DNA of 64,000 nucleotides from Bedellia somnulentella. Taxonomy: Eukaryota > Arthropoda > Insecta > Lepidoptera > Bedelliidae. The DNA is taken from contig OY755197.1 in assembly GCA_963576735.1 (NCBI GenBank), forward strand, positions 818,501-882,500. Direction: 5' to 3'. Shown in pieces: positions 54,471 to 64,000 of this stretch. The translations under genes were made by a program, and so were the position numbers. Position 1 is the stretch's first letter. The number at the start of each line of letters is the position of its first letter. A model generated the notes under the pieces. That model searched no databases. It saw nothing but the letters and a program-made list of their open reading frames with translations, and had not been told where the DNA came from.

Positions 54471-55455
54471 CAGCTTCTTAATATTAATTTCAACCACAAT
54501 AATTTAAGTATTATTTGGTCCTTCAATAATCTAAAGAAGATCAAGTAATAACGAAATCTTGTCTATCTTTATCTTCACTAAATATCAAGACTGGTTGCTT
54601 CTTCTTAAACATAAATACAATTGAATAAGCCCTTTTAAAGAGTTGGCTACGAGTCGACGAGGCTACCTAGTGGAGAGATTTATATCACCTTTCTTGGCGT
54701 TTCTGATCAGTTTATATCACAATATTGTATTGATCGGTTATTTATTACTAACCATAACATCGCTATTGAATAAACATTGTGGGGAAGACAGAGACTGAAT
54801 AATCTTTATGAGTTACTTACGAGTTTTATGCGTTGCGTTAGAAGGTATTGAATGAGTTTTGTATCAATTTAAATTTTCCTCCAGAAAAATATCATTTAAT
54901 TTAATTATTAATGGCAAAATATGTCCAAAAAATATACTTTATTCGTTTGTCGAATTAAACATGTATTTTTTTTGTAAATTTTTTGTGATCTAGACAAGCC
55001 TCTCATGCTTCCAATAAAAATATATTAACTTAAAACAAAGCTAGTCTATTATAGTATTTAAGCTGTGATATGAGTAAATCTAACTCTTACAATACCGTAG
55101 GGAACTAAACACGTTTGTTTATGGTAGCCAAAGTTTTTACAACAGCATCTAAATTGTTCCCTCAATACAATTTTCAGCCAAGTAGCTGTGACCAGTCCCT
55201 AGAGGTTGCTACGAGGAAAAACTTCGATTTATTTGTGGCTATTGATGATCTGTTGTTCTGAAACACTTCACGTTAATATCCTTAAGGTGAAAGCAAAACT
55301 ATTTATTAAACTAATTATACATTTATACTATAATGGAACGCCAATGTCCTAAAAACACAGGTAGAGTTTCTGCTGATATATTTAACCATACGTTGCCTAA
55401 TACTTAAACAAGATGTGAGAGTAGTTTCCCAATTTATTAACTAATTTAAATCTTT
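54471..55455. other. Unassigned AT-rich sequence
   Basis: Nothing supported. Confidence 0.45.
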
Positions 55456-55795
55456 TTGGTCATGAAAACCTCATGTGGGGATTGTTACTAATTAATAAAG
55501 AATAAATAAAGGAAAGAAAAATTTCGACACAGGCGGGATTCGAACCCGCGACCTCGGCTATACGCCCCCGTCGCTCTTGCCAATTGAGCTACCGTGTCAA
55601 TGGCTGCCAGCAGCGCGAAATTCTTCTATGCTTAATTTCTTTTACACGTTTTAGAAGTGTTCACGTTTCCTACCTCCAAATTTTTTACTAAATCGGAAGG
55701 CCACTCGTCTCTCTTTAAGATAGAATGCAAATATTGAAAACGCCTTTCTTTCCTTTATTTATTCTTTATTAATTATTAACGATTATTAACGAAAC
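55456..55795 (-). mobile_element. Family 3 element with complete tRNA-like sequence and 27-bp inverted flanks
   Basis: The left flank (55490-55516) begins AATTAATAAAGAATAAATAA. Its exact reverse complement is at 55748-55774. Between them are a tRNA-like sequence (55526-55598) and about 150 bp of unique DNA. Outside the left flank is the conserved word CATGAAAACCTCATGTGGGG. Confidence 0.82.
55526..55598 (-). tRNA. tRNA-like sequence (tRNA-derived, probably not functional)
   Basis: Length is 73 nt. Acceptor arms are GACACGG/CTGTGTC. The A box TAGCTCAATTGG and B box GGTTCGAATCC are perfect, so it could recruit RNA polymerase III. The anticodon stem is disrupted (CGGGGGCGTATAGCCG has only a 3-bp clean stem), so I assign no amino acid. 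Confidence 0.6.
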
Positions 55796-55867
55796 TTTAC
55801 GAGATATTAATTTTACTACACTGTGCAAAGTAAGATAAGAAAAGCACTAACTTGTTTCTTCTTACGA

Positions 55868-56045
55868 GTGTCATATGATGCGACTTAGTGTTATGGCTTT
55901 TAAGTGATTATTGGGCGATGCGTTGGATGCTATAATTAACAATATTTATTTTACAATCTTCCCTTTACCCGACTTACAAATGTAGCAGATTTTTTTTAAA
56001 TTATTAAGCTCTGGCTACCTTCTTTAAGGATCTATAGCCGTGATA
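55868..56045 (+). repeat. Family 1 retroposon, old
   Basis: TTTTAAGTGATTATTGGGCG to CTATAGCCGTGATACATA; many changes. Confidence 0.65.
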
Positions 56046-56321
56046 CATAAGTTGATATAAAAACATCTGATCCCACTTTTTCATTTAATTCTCATCTTAA
56101 GGTGCAAATAAATACAACCAAAAAATATCACTTTAATTTAGACCCATGCATAATTTAATCAAGAACCTCCGGATACAAATTGGCACAGCCTAATATGACA
56201 AAGACGCCGCCCTGATGAGGATGGGTGAAACAAAGAAGCAATTATTATTTCTTCACGGTCACCATGTCATTAAGGGGCCGACACATGGTAGTCTAATTTA
56301 TGTGGCGTTAGGTATTGGTGT

Positions 56322-56530
56322 ACATACATACGTACATATACTCACGGCTATAAATCCCTAGAAGAGGTAGCCAGAGCTAAGGAGTTAAAAATTCCTCAGC
56401 CACTTTTGGAAGTTGCGTGGGGAAAGGTAGTAAAATAAAGGTTGTGAGTGATGGGTCTCCAACCGCATCGCCCAAAAATCCCTTAAAAGACCCAATACCG
56501 TTAATCACCTCTTACGTACACCCACCGGAA
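56322..56530 (-). repeat. Family 1 retroposon, 5' end missing
   Basis: Tail through TTACGTACACCCACCGG; the final TTCTAAGCCGACACTAC part is absent. Confidence 0.83.
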
Positions 56531-56547
56531 AAAAATAGTATTGGTGT

Positions 56548-56729
56548 TTAAATATTTTTATTCATGAAAACCTCATGTGGGGATTATTACTAATAAATAA
56601 AGAATAAATAAAGGAAAGAAAAATTTCGATACAGGCGGAAATTGAACTTTTTTGAGATAATTTGAACTGAAAACATAATATTTGTGTGTGTCAATATATT
56701 TCTTTCCTTTATTTATTCTTTATTTATTT
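56548..56729. mobile_element. Family 3 element, small, tRNA part decayed, 10-bp target duplication
   Basis: Perfect 27-bp inverted flanks at 56592-56618 and 56702-56728. Only GATACAGGCGGAAATTGAAC remains of the tRNA-like part. GTATTGGTGT lies at 56538-56547 and 56730-56739. Confidence 0.83.
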
Positions 56730-56739
56730 GTATTGGTGT

Positions 56740-57124
56740 CTTTACCAATATTTATATCGGAAGATACGGTTACTATGTATTTATTTAATATTATGTATAA
56801 GTATGTGGCATGTTAGCGTAATATCTACAGCCATATAAAAATTTAAAGATTTGTAGTAAGGAATACTAACTCAAATATATTTAAAATTTATCATTTTAGT
56901 CATCTTACTTACTTAGTAATCTTACCCAAAGCGGGGTTCAAACCAACTTTCAAACGCAACGATATGATACGATGATACTTTTTCTTGACCTGAAAATATA
57001 TCGCCTAATAATGCATAAATGTTAACTAGATTTAAGTATGACTGGATTGTTGTATTGTTTATGCAGATTAACGCATAGTCATCAGTTTCACCATGTTGTT
57101 GTACATCTATCTCACATGACTCTA
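56740..57124. other. Unassigned sequence
   Basis: Nothing supported. Confidence 0.45.
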
Positions 57125-58025
57125 ATTGCGGAGCGTCTGTTCAAAAGGAGCTATTTACATGCTAACCATATTTTTGATAATTTAAAAAAAAAGTTTTTTT
57201 CAGAAATTTAGTATGAGGCAAGTGCATTTTTTTAAATTGAGATAATTCATGAGAAGTCTACTTACTTTATGACTAAAATTTTTATTTTGTATCTTTAACA
57301 AAGAGCACAATATTAAATTATAAATATTTTAAATAACACCTTTTGATCAGTTATTCTGAAAATAGCACCTCTTGTTCTGAAATGATAACAAATAGCACCT
57401 TTTGATCTGAACCTAGAATATTTCACATTCATTCCTAGAATATTCAGCGCCTCCACATTCATTATTTATTCGGAATGTCTAAGTTTTTTTATGAATTTGC
57501 TGATATTTATACAAATAAAGCAGGATCAATGACACAAACAAATACACAGTATCGAAAGACGCATTAGAATGTAACTTTGACAATAATTTGACAGTGACAT
57601 TTTCGTTGAAAAATATTATGATGTTTTGTTTAGAAACTCAGTTCAAATATCTTTTTTTTTCTGGCCTGAATTAGAGTCCTTCTTATCTAATTTTTCAGAA
57701 ACAGAAGAACTGGCAATTCGTTTTGTAGCAAGTAAATAGTTCTTTTTGTATAAAACCATAAATAATTAACAGAATTACTATGATATTTAGCCCTTTTTGA
57801 TCAGAATTGTGATTGGTGTTTACCAACCAGTTACAACCTGTTACAATTAGCACCTTTTGACCAGAACCGTAACAAAAGGTGGAAGTTTGAAGAGGAAATA
57901 GACACTTTTGACCAAAAATAAATACAGAGCATGATGAGATCTTGGATGGCAAGTGAAATTCATAATAAAAACGTATGAACAATCCAATCCGTAAATAGCT
58001 CCTTTTGAACAGACGCTCCTCAATT
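57125..58025. mobile_element. Inverted-repeat DNA element with repeated AGCACCTTTTGATCAG motifs
   Basis: Terminal inverted repeats at 57131-57158 and 57991-58018 are perfect over 28 bp (left starts GAGCGTCTGTTCAAAAGGAG) and extend about 5 bp outward with one mismatch. The TIR itself contains a version of the motif found inside at about 57333, 57364, 57393, 57789 and 57847. No transposase frame is present. Confidence 0.75.
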
Positions 58026-58187
58026 TATTGACCTCTCCATTCAAAGGTTGTCTGGAAGAGATCGCTTTTAGTGATAAGACTGCCAATTGTACTTTTGTTA
58101 ATTTATTCTGTGTATTTGTAATTGTTTTTCCTTATTTAATGTACAATAAAGAGTTTTCTATTCTATTCTATTCTATAAATGCATTTT
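58026..58187 (+). repeat. Family 5 repeat
   Basis: CATTCAAAGGTTGTCTGGAA, GAGATCGCTTTTAGTGATAA and a TCTATTCTATTCTATTC tail, directly adjoining the inverted-repeat element. Confidence 0.8.
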
Positions 58188-58440
58188 TTTTACCTGCTAC
58201 CTACTTAAAACAATTTTTAAATAAAAACATCGGATATTGTTTTTAAACATTATCTAGGGATACGATATATTCATTTATCATTTATGACTTTTCTTAGTAT
58301 ATCTTTGACAACTATCAAAGAGATTGGAAAAATATTTTAACCAAAACTAAACTCAAGACTGAAAAAATTGTTCTAAAAGCATCAGTTTTCTTCACGGAGA
58401 TCTTTATAGTAGTTCGTGTCACGTCAAGTCATGTTGATAA

Positions 58441-58817
58441 CATAACATAACATAAACGTTCACGCCGTTTATCCCCGAAGGGGTTGGCAGAGGTACCAAT
58501 ACTCCTGAACTCACATGGCAAGCGCCATCTAGTTTCCAGAGAAGGTACCCACGTTTTGCTTAGACAGTGTACTCACGTGATAGGGGGCAGGCCTATCGCC
58601 GTTTTGTACGAATACACTGTCACATGACTAAGTACAACTCAGCCATGTGGGTTTCCTCACGATGTTTTCCCTCACCGTTAGCAACCATGATAAATTAACC
58701 ACACATATGACTTTAGAAAAGACAAATTGGTGTAGGCCCGTCCCAGGATTGGAACTCACGCCCTTCTGTTTTTCGGGCGGGTGTTCTACCCACTGGACTA
58801 TCATGTCGCTTTGATTA
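58441..58817 (-). mobile_element. Family 2 SINE, full length, perfect 12-bp target duplication
   Basis: TCATGTTGATAA at 58429-58440 and 58818-58829. (CATAA)n tail at left; tRNA-like head at right (GGGTGTTCTACCCACTGGAC, TATCATG). Same subfamily as 15267-15616. Confidence 0.92.
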
Positions 58818-58829
58818 TCATGTTGATAA

Positions 58830-59439
58830 TCGATAAAATTGACCCCTTCAAGTTGCGTATAAGTGTATACAATTCTTAATCAATTCAGCGAGCATAAACA
58901 AGGAAATTAGCCATAGTGTAGGGTGTCCACAATTAATCCGGCAAATTAGACTCATCCCGGGCAAAATCGATTTGGGTTCCAAAACTCGCGAGGGCTCAGA
59001 TGCGTTGCTCGCAAGATAAACATGCCAGACTTTTTTCCTTACTCCGAAGACATTAACCAAGGATAGTTGTAGGGTGCATATAAGTTTGGGTAATATAGTT
59101 GTTTTGGTTTCTAAGGTAAAATATACGTTTGATTCTATGATTTCAAATGATACAAATACGTAATTTTAAGTGATGTGATAAAAATGCATCCATAAAATTA
59201 CAATCGCAATAATACTCTCAGCACTACATTGCAGATGTGATAAATATTTATATCACGGAAATATTTTGTAGGCAATAGTTATTCTCAACCATTTGTACTA
59301 AAATATTTTTATTCTTTCAATTACTTTATCCTTATTTACAAATATTATGTTTTCAGTTCAAATTATCTCTAGCTATAAAATATTATAAATCTGAAACTTT
59401 TAACTATTTAGAGTAACGATGCACCATATCGGTGCACGA
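58830..59439. other. Unassigned AT-rich sequence
   Basis: A 70-codon minus-strand frame (58848-59060) has no recognisable domain. Confidence 0.45.
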
Positions 59440-59660
59440 TGAACCATCTTCACCCATAAATTGTATTACACCCAACCAAAAAAGAATCATGGCTACCTCA
59501 CCATGGATGTCATTAGAGCTCGCAGAGGGGGCGGCAATCATTACCGACGATGAGTAGGACGACCATTAATCTTCGCGAGCAGTCCCCGCGCTGTCAAAAC
59601 TGTGGTCACCGTACGGCTACTGTGCGGTGGTAGTGCATTGCCATTTTTGTTTTCTTTCTT
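59440..59660 (-). promoter_or_regulatory. Candidate untranslated first exon and promoter island
   Basis: A GC-rich island of about 200 bp on the minus strand ends in a donor-like CCATG|GTGAGG at 59502. Upstream it contains CpG-rich sequence (GACAGCGCGGGGACTG, GTAGCCGTACGGTGACC). Short ATGs within it close quickly, which fits a 5' untranslated exon rather than coding sequence. It lies upstream of the candidate start exon at 53.1 kb on the same strand. No TATA box was identified. Confidence 0.3.
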
Positions 59661-60040
59661 TTTTCTACTTTAAGTATTTTAACCTCGTGTGTTGGAGTTT
59701 TTGAATGGTATTGGAAGTTTGTTTTGGAAGTAAAGTAGTAATTTGAAGTTAATGTCAAATTCTAAATCATTCATAGAAACGAAATACGAACGGTTTTTTT
59801 TGTAAATAAGTAATTAAAACAAAAATTCATAAAAATATAAAAAATGTTTGTGTACAAGTGTGTGTTTTTGAATATAAGTCTGAATGATCTTGACTGAAAT
59901 TTCAATTAATATGCCACATACGTGTACATTAGCAGAGTTCTACATAATCACTAACTTACTACACAAATATATGCTGGGTACATTTTATGAGCCAAGACCT
60001 TTTTGGTATTATAACATATTTTTACCAAATAAACATTTCA
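59661..60040. other. Unassigned AT-rich sequence
   Basis: Nothing supported. Confidence 0.45.
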
Positions 60041-60195
60041 CTTACTTACTCATGCCCTTATTCCCTAGGTCAGGTTGACTATCGATAACTATTCACCACT
60101 TTGTACGTTGCTCACTTACTTTTACTTCCCTCACTTTCATTATAATTTACATTCATTCATCATTATAATTTACATTCATTCATCATTACAATTCA
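60041..60195 (-). repeat. Family 4 repeat, diverged, with an ATTCATTCAT run
   Basis: TACTCATGCCCTTATTCCC, CTATCGATAACTATTCACCA, then repeated TTACATTCATTCATCATTA. Confidence 0.55.
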
Positions 60196-60205
60196 TATAC
60201 ATTCT

Positions 60206-60458
60206 AATTGCTGTGTAGTGTCGGCTTAGAATAGCACTACCCCATTTCTTCCGGCGGGTGTACGTAAGAGGCGACTAACGGTATTGGGGCTTTTAAGGAA
60301 TTTTTGGGCGATGCGGTTGGAGACCCATCACCAACAACCTTTATTTTACCATTTTTTCCCCGCTCAACTTTCCAAACGTGGCTGAGGAATTTTGAATTCC
60401 TTAGGTCTGGCTAACCCTTCTAGGGATTTATAGCCGTGAGTATATGTATGTATGTATG
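60206..60458 (+). mobile_element. Family 1 retroposon, full length, 8-bp target duplication
   Basis: TACATTCT at 60198-60205 and 60459-60466. Confidence 0.88.
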
Positions 60459-60471
60459 TACATTCTGAAAG

Positions 60472-60839
60472 CATGAGCGTTGTGATATCTCAATGGGTAG
60501 AACACCGGTTATCGTGCAAACGACTAGTTTTCAAATCCCGAGTCGAGCCTTCACCAATTTGTGTTTTCTAAGGACATATGTGTGGTTAATTTACCATGGT
60601 TGTTAACGGTGAGGGAAAACATCGTGAGTTGTATAAGTACAACCCAGTCATGTGACAGTGTATTCGTACCAAACGGCGATAGGCCTGCCCTCTATCACGT
60701 GAGTACACTGTCCATGCAAAACGTGGGTACTCTGAACACCAGGTGAAAAAGTCACGTGATGTTCAGAAGTATAAGTACCTCTGCCAACCGCTTCGGGGAT
60801 ATCCGGCGTGAACGTTTATGTTACATGTTACGAGTATGT
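60472..60839 (+). mobile_element. Family 2 SINE, full length, 11-bp target duplication
   Basis: Head GTTGTGATATCTCAATGGGT, B-box region TTTTCAAATCCCGAGTCG, body with a small deletion, tail ATGTTACATGTTACG. CATTCTGAAAG at 60461-60471 and 60840-60850; its target included the end of the preceding family 1 insertion's duplication. Confidence 0.9.
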
Positions 60840-61002
60840 CATTCTGAAAGATGTTATAATCTGTTATTCTACTTAATAAAAAATAAACTTTGGTAACTCT
60901 TTGCAAATGTTATTAATATGTTTTACGTACATACGTTTAACTTTAGAAAAACAATAAAGATTCATTTTGGATAAATACCAATAAAATCAGTTCAAATAAC
61001 AT

Positions 61003-61195
61003 AAATACATATACTCACGGCTATAAATCCCTTAGCGGGGTAAAGAGCTTTGGAATGAGAAATTCCTCAGCCACTTTTGGAAGTTGATTGGGGGAAAGAT
61101 GGTAATAATAAATGTTTTGGTGTCGGTCTCCAACCAAATCGCCCAAAAATCACTTAAAAAGCCCCTATACCCTTAGTCGCCACGATCACCCACTA
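61003..61195 (-). repeat. Family 1 retroposon, 5' end missing
   Basis: ATACATATACTCACGGCTAT to GTCGCCACGATCACCCAC. Confidence 0.82.
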
Positions 61196-61940
61196 TAACA
61201 ATGTTAACTATTCAAAACTGAATATAATTGCACGAATCAGAAACCAACAAAAACAGTTATTATTCTTTTGCATACAAAGACGAATCTAAAACTAAGATTA
61301 ATATGTCTGTCTGTAAGGCGTGACAATGCAAAAATCCAAACCACCTGGCAAAACCAAAAAAACACTAGATAATTCTTTTTAATTCATATCAAATCAAGCA
61401 TAACACTATTCTGAAGAAGATTAATATTCATCTGAAAGAAACGCATCCATTGACAATTTAGTTCATAGTATGTAACCAAACTTTTATAGACAACCAGCAA
61501 TGAAGACTTTGCAACACAAGAAGGGTAGCAAAATAAAGATGTCTACTTTGTTTTTTTAACCCCAAAGCGATTTAGACAAATCGGTTATTTAAAGATAGTG
61601 TAATTGATTTTGACGTAACATAATTAAAATATTATAAATATTTGACAGTTGAATGATTTTATTGTATAGTGATATTACGGGATAATGTATGTACTGAATT
61701 GAATGATTAATTAGTAGTGATCGTGGGAAGGCATAAAATATATCAAGCCGAAAGATTCAGATATATTCAAAGTTACGATGTAGTTATAAATTTATTTGAA
61801 TATAACTGATTATATGTTTCTTAATTACGTAAAAAATCCTAAATAGAAATAGATACTCTTTGAAGAATAAATGACATTTTACTAGCAGAATACCATAATA
61901 TTGCATCGTCCATGGCAAAACTCAAGAACTTCTTAAAAGA
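61196..61940. other. Unassigned AT-rich sequence
   Basis: Nothing supported. Confidence 0.45.
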
Positions 61941-62081
61941 TCTTAGCCACTTGGATTTCTATTATTATGTCACACTATTAGAATCATTTATCATCATAAT
62001 TATTTCAATTTTAATGAAAAAAACTAAGTTAAATGCAGTGCTTCAATAAGTACAAGGACTTATTATATATTGCGATAAGCA

Positions 62082-62180
62082 AAGCAAGCATTTCAAAGTG
62101 GCTGAGGAATTTCTGATTCCTTAGCTCTGGCTAACTCTTCAAGGGATTTATAACCGTGAGTATATGTATGTATGTATGTA
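62082..62180 (+). mobile_element. Family 1 retroposon, 5'-truncated, 11-bp target duplication
   Basis: TGCGATAAGCA at 62071-62081 and 62181-62191; long (TATG)n tail. Confidence 0.9.
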
Positions 62181-62342
62181 TGCGATAAGCAGTAGCATTC
62201 GCCTTTTTCTTCGTTCCTGATATACATCTCAAGTTTCATCTATATTTTATACATACTCTTTTATTCTTTACGTTTCAGACGCCTGACTTTTAGAGCACAT
62301 TCTCTATTTGTCAACTAATAAATCAATGCATATAAAACTAAT

Positions 62343-62388
62343 TAGGGGTAGCCAGAGCTAAGGAATCAGAAATTCCTCAGCCACTTTG
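62343..62388 (-). repeat. Family 1 fragment inside the right arm of the inverted duplication
   Basis: GGGGTAGCCAGAGCTAAGGA to AAATTCCTCAGCCACTTTG; copied with the arm rather than independently inserted. Confidence 0.8.
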
Positions 62389-62550
62389 AAATGCTTACTT
62401 TGCTTATCGCAATATATAATTTATGTAACAAGTCCTTGTACTTATTGAAGCACTGCATTTAACTTAGTTTTTTTCATTAAAATTAAAACAATTATTTATA
62501 GTGTATAATTCTAATAGTGTGACATAATGATTGAAATCCAAATGGCTTCT

Positions 62551-64000
62551 TGAAAACGCCAAGCTGAAATTACTAGCAATTAAAAACCACGATCTGGTGT
62601 ATGCAGATTTAAGCCGTAAACTTTAATAAATAAAAAAATTATAAAGTAATGTTATTTAAAATAACTTGACTCATAAAACATATGATAATATTGATTTTTA
62701 ACTGAAATATTTATATAATGGATGTAACCACTACGTATTTGTCTATTAATATTTCATGCTCATCAAAGAATCGTTATTCGAACACCACAAACAGCTAACA
62801 GTTTTTTCATGATCATAACTCTATAACATACTCGTACACCATACATCATTCTCACAATTGACATAGAAAAAAACAATAAAGTGTGAAACAGCGGAAGATC
62901 AAACCCTTGGTGTTTGTATGGTTAAGATGTCAATTGAAAAAAAACTAAGAGTCGTTAGGAGTCAAGGGAGTGTAGGGTTAGAATGAGGGGTAAGAAAAAT
63001 ACCCAAAAAAACCTATGACGTCATGAGTATCCGTAAAAAACGAAGATAAGGTGGTGTCACTCAGGTGGGACAATGTTTTGTCGTAGCATAGTTTTTTTTC
63101 ATTTCAAAGTTTTCTGGAAAATCACATTTATTGAAATAAATATAGTTAAAAAAAATTAATAACATACTTTTGAAGCAGATTTAATTAAAAGCAACAAAGA
63201 TTCCAAATATAAGGTAAAAATCATGAAAAAGCGTGGGTTGCTCGAAAAACGAAAATTATAGCATAGCGCCTTAAATTATTAAAATTATCTTTCAAATTGT
63301 GGTAAATTAAAACACAGATTTCTATTTTTCTCATGTTTTGGTCAGGTTAATTCTCATGATGAGCCTCCCAATATTAATTTCCCGACAATATTAAACTAGT
63401 CGGATTAAACAAGAACTTTGAAAAATCTGATCAAAATCTACTAAGGAACAAAATTAAATCTTTCCCAAAAACATTTACGATATTTATTTTAGTTTAATTT
63501 ATTCTTCTTGATCATTATGCTTATTTTAACAATAGCTAAGAGTCAGACAAATATCTCACGACCTTTACGTAATGTGGTATTAAATGTATGATAAAATAAT
63601 TAATCAAAAATGTAGTTCGAGTATAGTAAATTTGCCTAATCCGTCATTTTTGTCACACATCAACCCTAAATTTCGACACTTCAAATATAACCCCTATTTG
63701 CATAGAATTAAGAATCACTAGATTTCAAGAAATAAGTAGTAAGTAATGCATACACACGCTAGGGTTGTGCGAATTTAAATTTGCATTTTTTTATAAAACG
63801 CTGCGGGTGATTTTCTTTTTCTTACATTCTAAATTCAAACACTTAATGATGCGTTTAGAATTACTAAACAGGTTTTGTCTACGGAGTTTTGATATTCTGT
63901 GCGCGAACTTAAAACATGGATCTTCTTATTGTAAGTGTTTTGCTATATGCAAAATAGTTGAGACAAATTCGTGAGAAAAAAATAGTGATTTGCTGACAAT
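62551..64000. other. AT-rich region without a supported gene
   Basis: A 69-codon frame at 63765-63974 has no recognisable domain. No repeat ends were seen. Confidence 0.45.

Larger units (their letters stand above)
61943..62550. repeat. Large inverted duplication (arms about 190-205 bp)
   Basis: Left arm 61943-62134, right arm 62347-62550. Words such as AAAAAAACTAAGTTAAATGC, AGTGCTTCAATAAGTACAAG and GCATTTCAAAGTGGCTGAGG occur in both, inverted. The right arm has about 9 bp more near CTTGTTACATAAATTATA. Both arms include the start of the same family 1 insertion. Confidence 0.88.

Noticed and set aside
1..64000. CRISPR array, operon, phage or bacterial defence system
   Set aside because: No array of identical repeats with unique spacers, no compact gene clusters, and all signs are of an insect nuclear genome.

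Overview
The window looks like a piece of an insect nuclear genome, most probably a moth or butterfly. It is AT-rich and densely packed with short retroposons. It carries the insect telomere-type TTAGG unit, short Helitron-like elements ending in CTAG inserted between A and T, and the 'TCTCTGCCTACCCC' and TCTATTC-tailed repeats that I associate with Lepidoptera. There is no bacterial gene organisation. Most open reading frames of 60-130 codons here are chance frames inside repeats. All boundaries were read by eye and may be off by a few bases.

Host gene. A split gene lies on the minus strand in what otherwise looks like a gene desert. Three exons have consensus splice sites and matching phases: 39193-39273, then 34001-34118, then 32686-32819. 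A candidate start exon lies upstream at 53090-53110. They encode a Gly/Ser-rich region followed by the first half of a C2H2 zinc finger (C-K-M-C). The rest of the finger domain must lie beyond the left edge, so nearly everything from 1 to 53 kb would be intron or downstream sequence of this gene. GC-rich, promoter-like islands at 22.9-23.2, 32.1-32.3 and 59.45-59.65 kb could be alternative first exons.

Mobile DNA. (i) At 24472-28274 (minus) there is a Ty3/Gypsy element with two 486-bp LTRs that read as identical. Its single 930-codon frame joins Gag directly to integrase, with protease, reverse transcriptase and RNase H missing. (ii) At 41.53-43.40 kb there is a dead RTE-type LINE with a mutated catalytic motif. 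(iii) About 45 copies of a roughly 245-bp retroposon end in (TATG)n; here called family 1. (iv) Twelve copies belong to a tRNA-derived SINE of about 370 bp, here family 2. (v) Family 3 is a small element that carries a tRNA-like sequence between mirror-image AT-rich flanks. (vi) The remainder are 'TCTCTGCCTACCCC' repeats (family 4), TCTATTC-tailed repeats (family 5), two short Helitron-like elements, and a 0.9-kb inverted-repeat element with many copies of an AGCACCTTTTGATCAG motif.

Layout. 0-5.4 kb: family 1 and 4 copies. 5.4-6.9 kb: GC-rich islands and an unusual fold-back element. 7-22 kb: dense family 1, 2, 3 and 5 insertions, many nested. 22.9-23.2 kb: promoter-like island. 24.5-28.3 kb: the LTR element. 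28.3-32.6 kb: old repeats. 32.7-39.3 kb: zinc-finger exons and introns. 40-47.9 kb: LINE, SINEs, a duplicated small coding exon and a 14-bp motif cluster. 48-53 kb: mostly featureless AT-rich DNA. 53-64 kb: candidate start exon, family 1-3 insertions, the inverted-repeat element and an inverted duplication at 62 kb.
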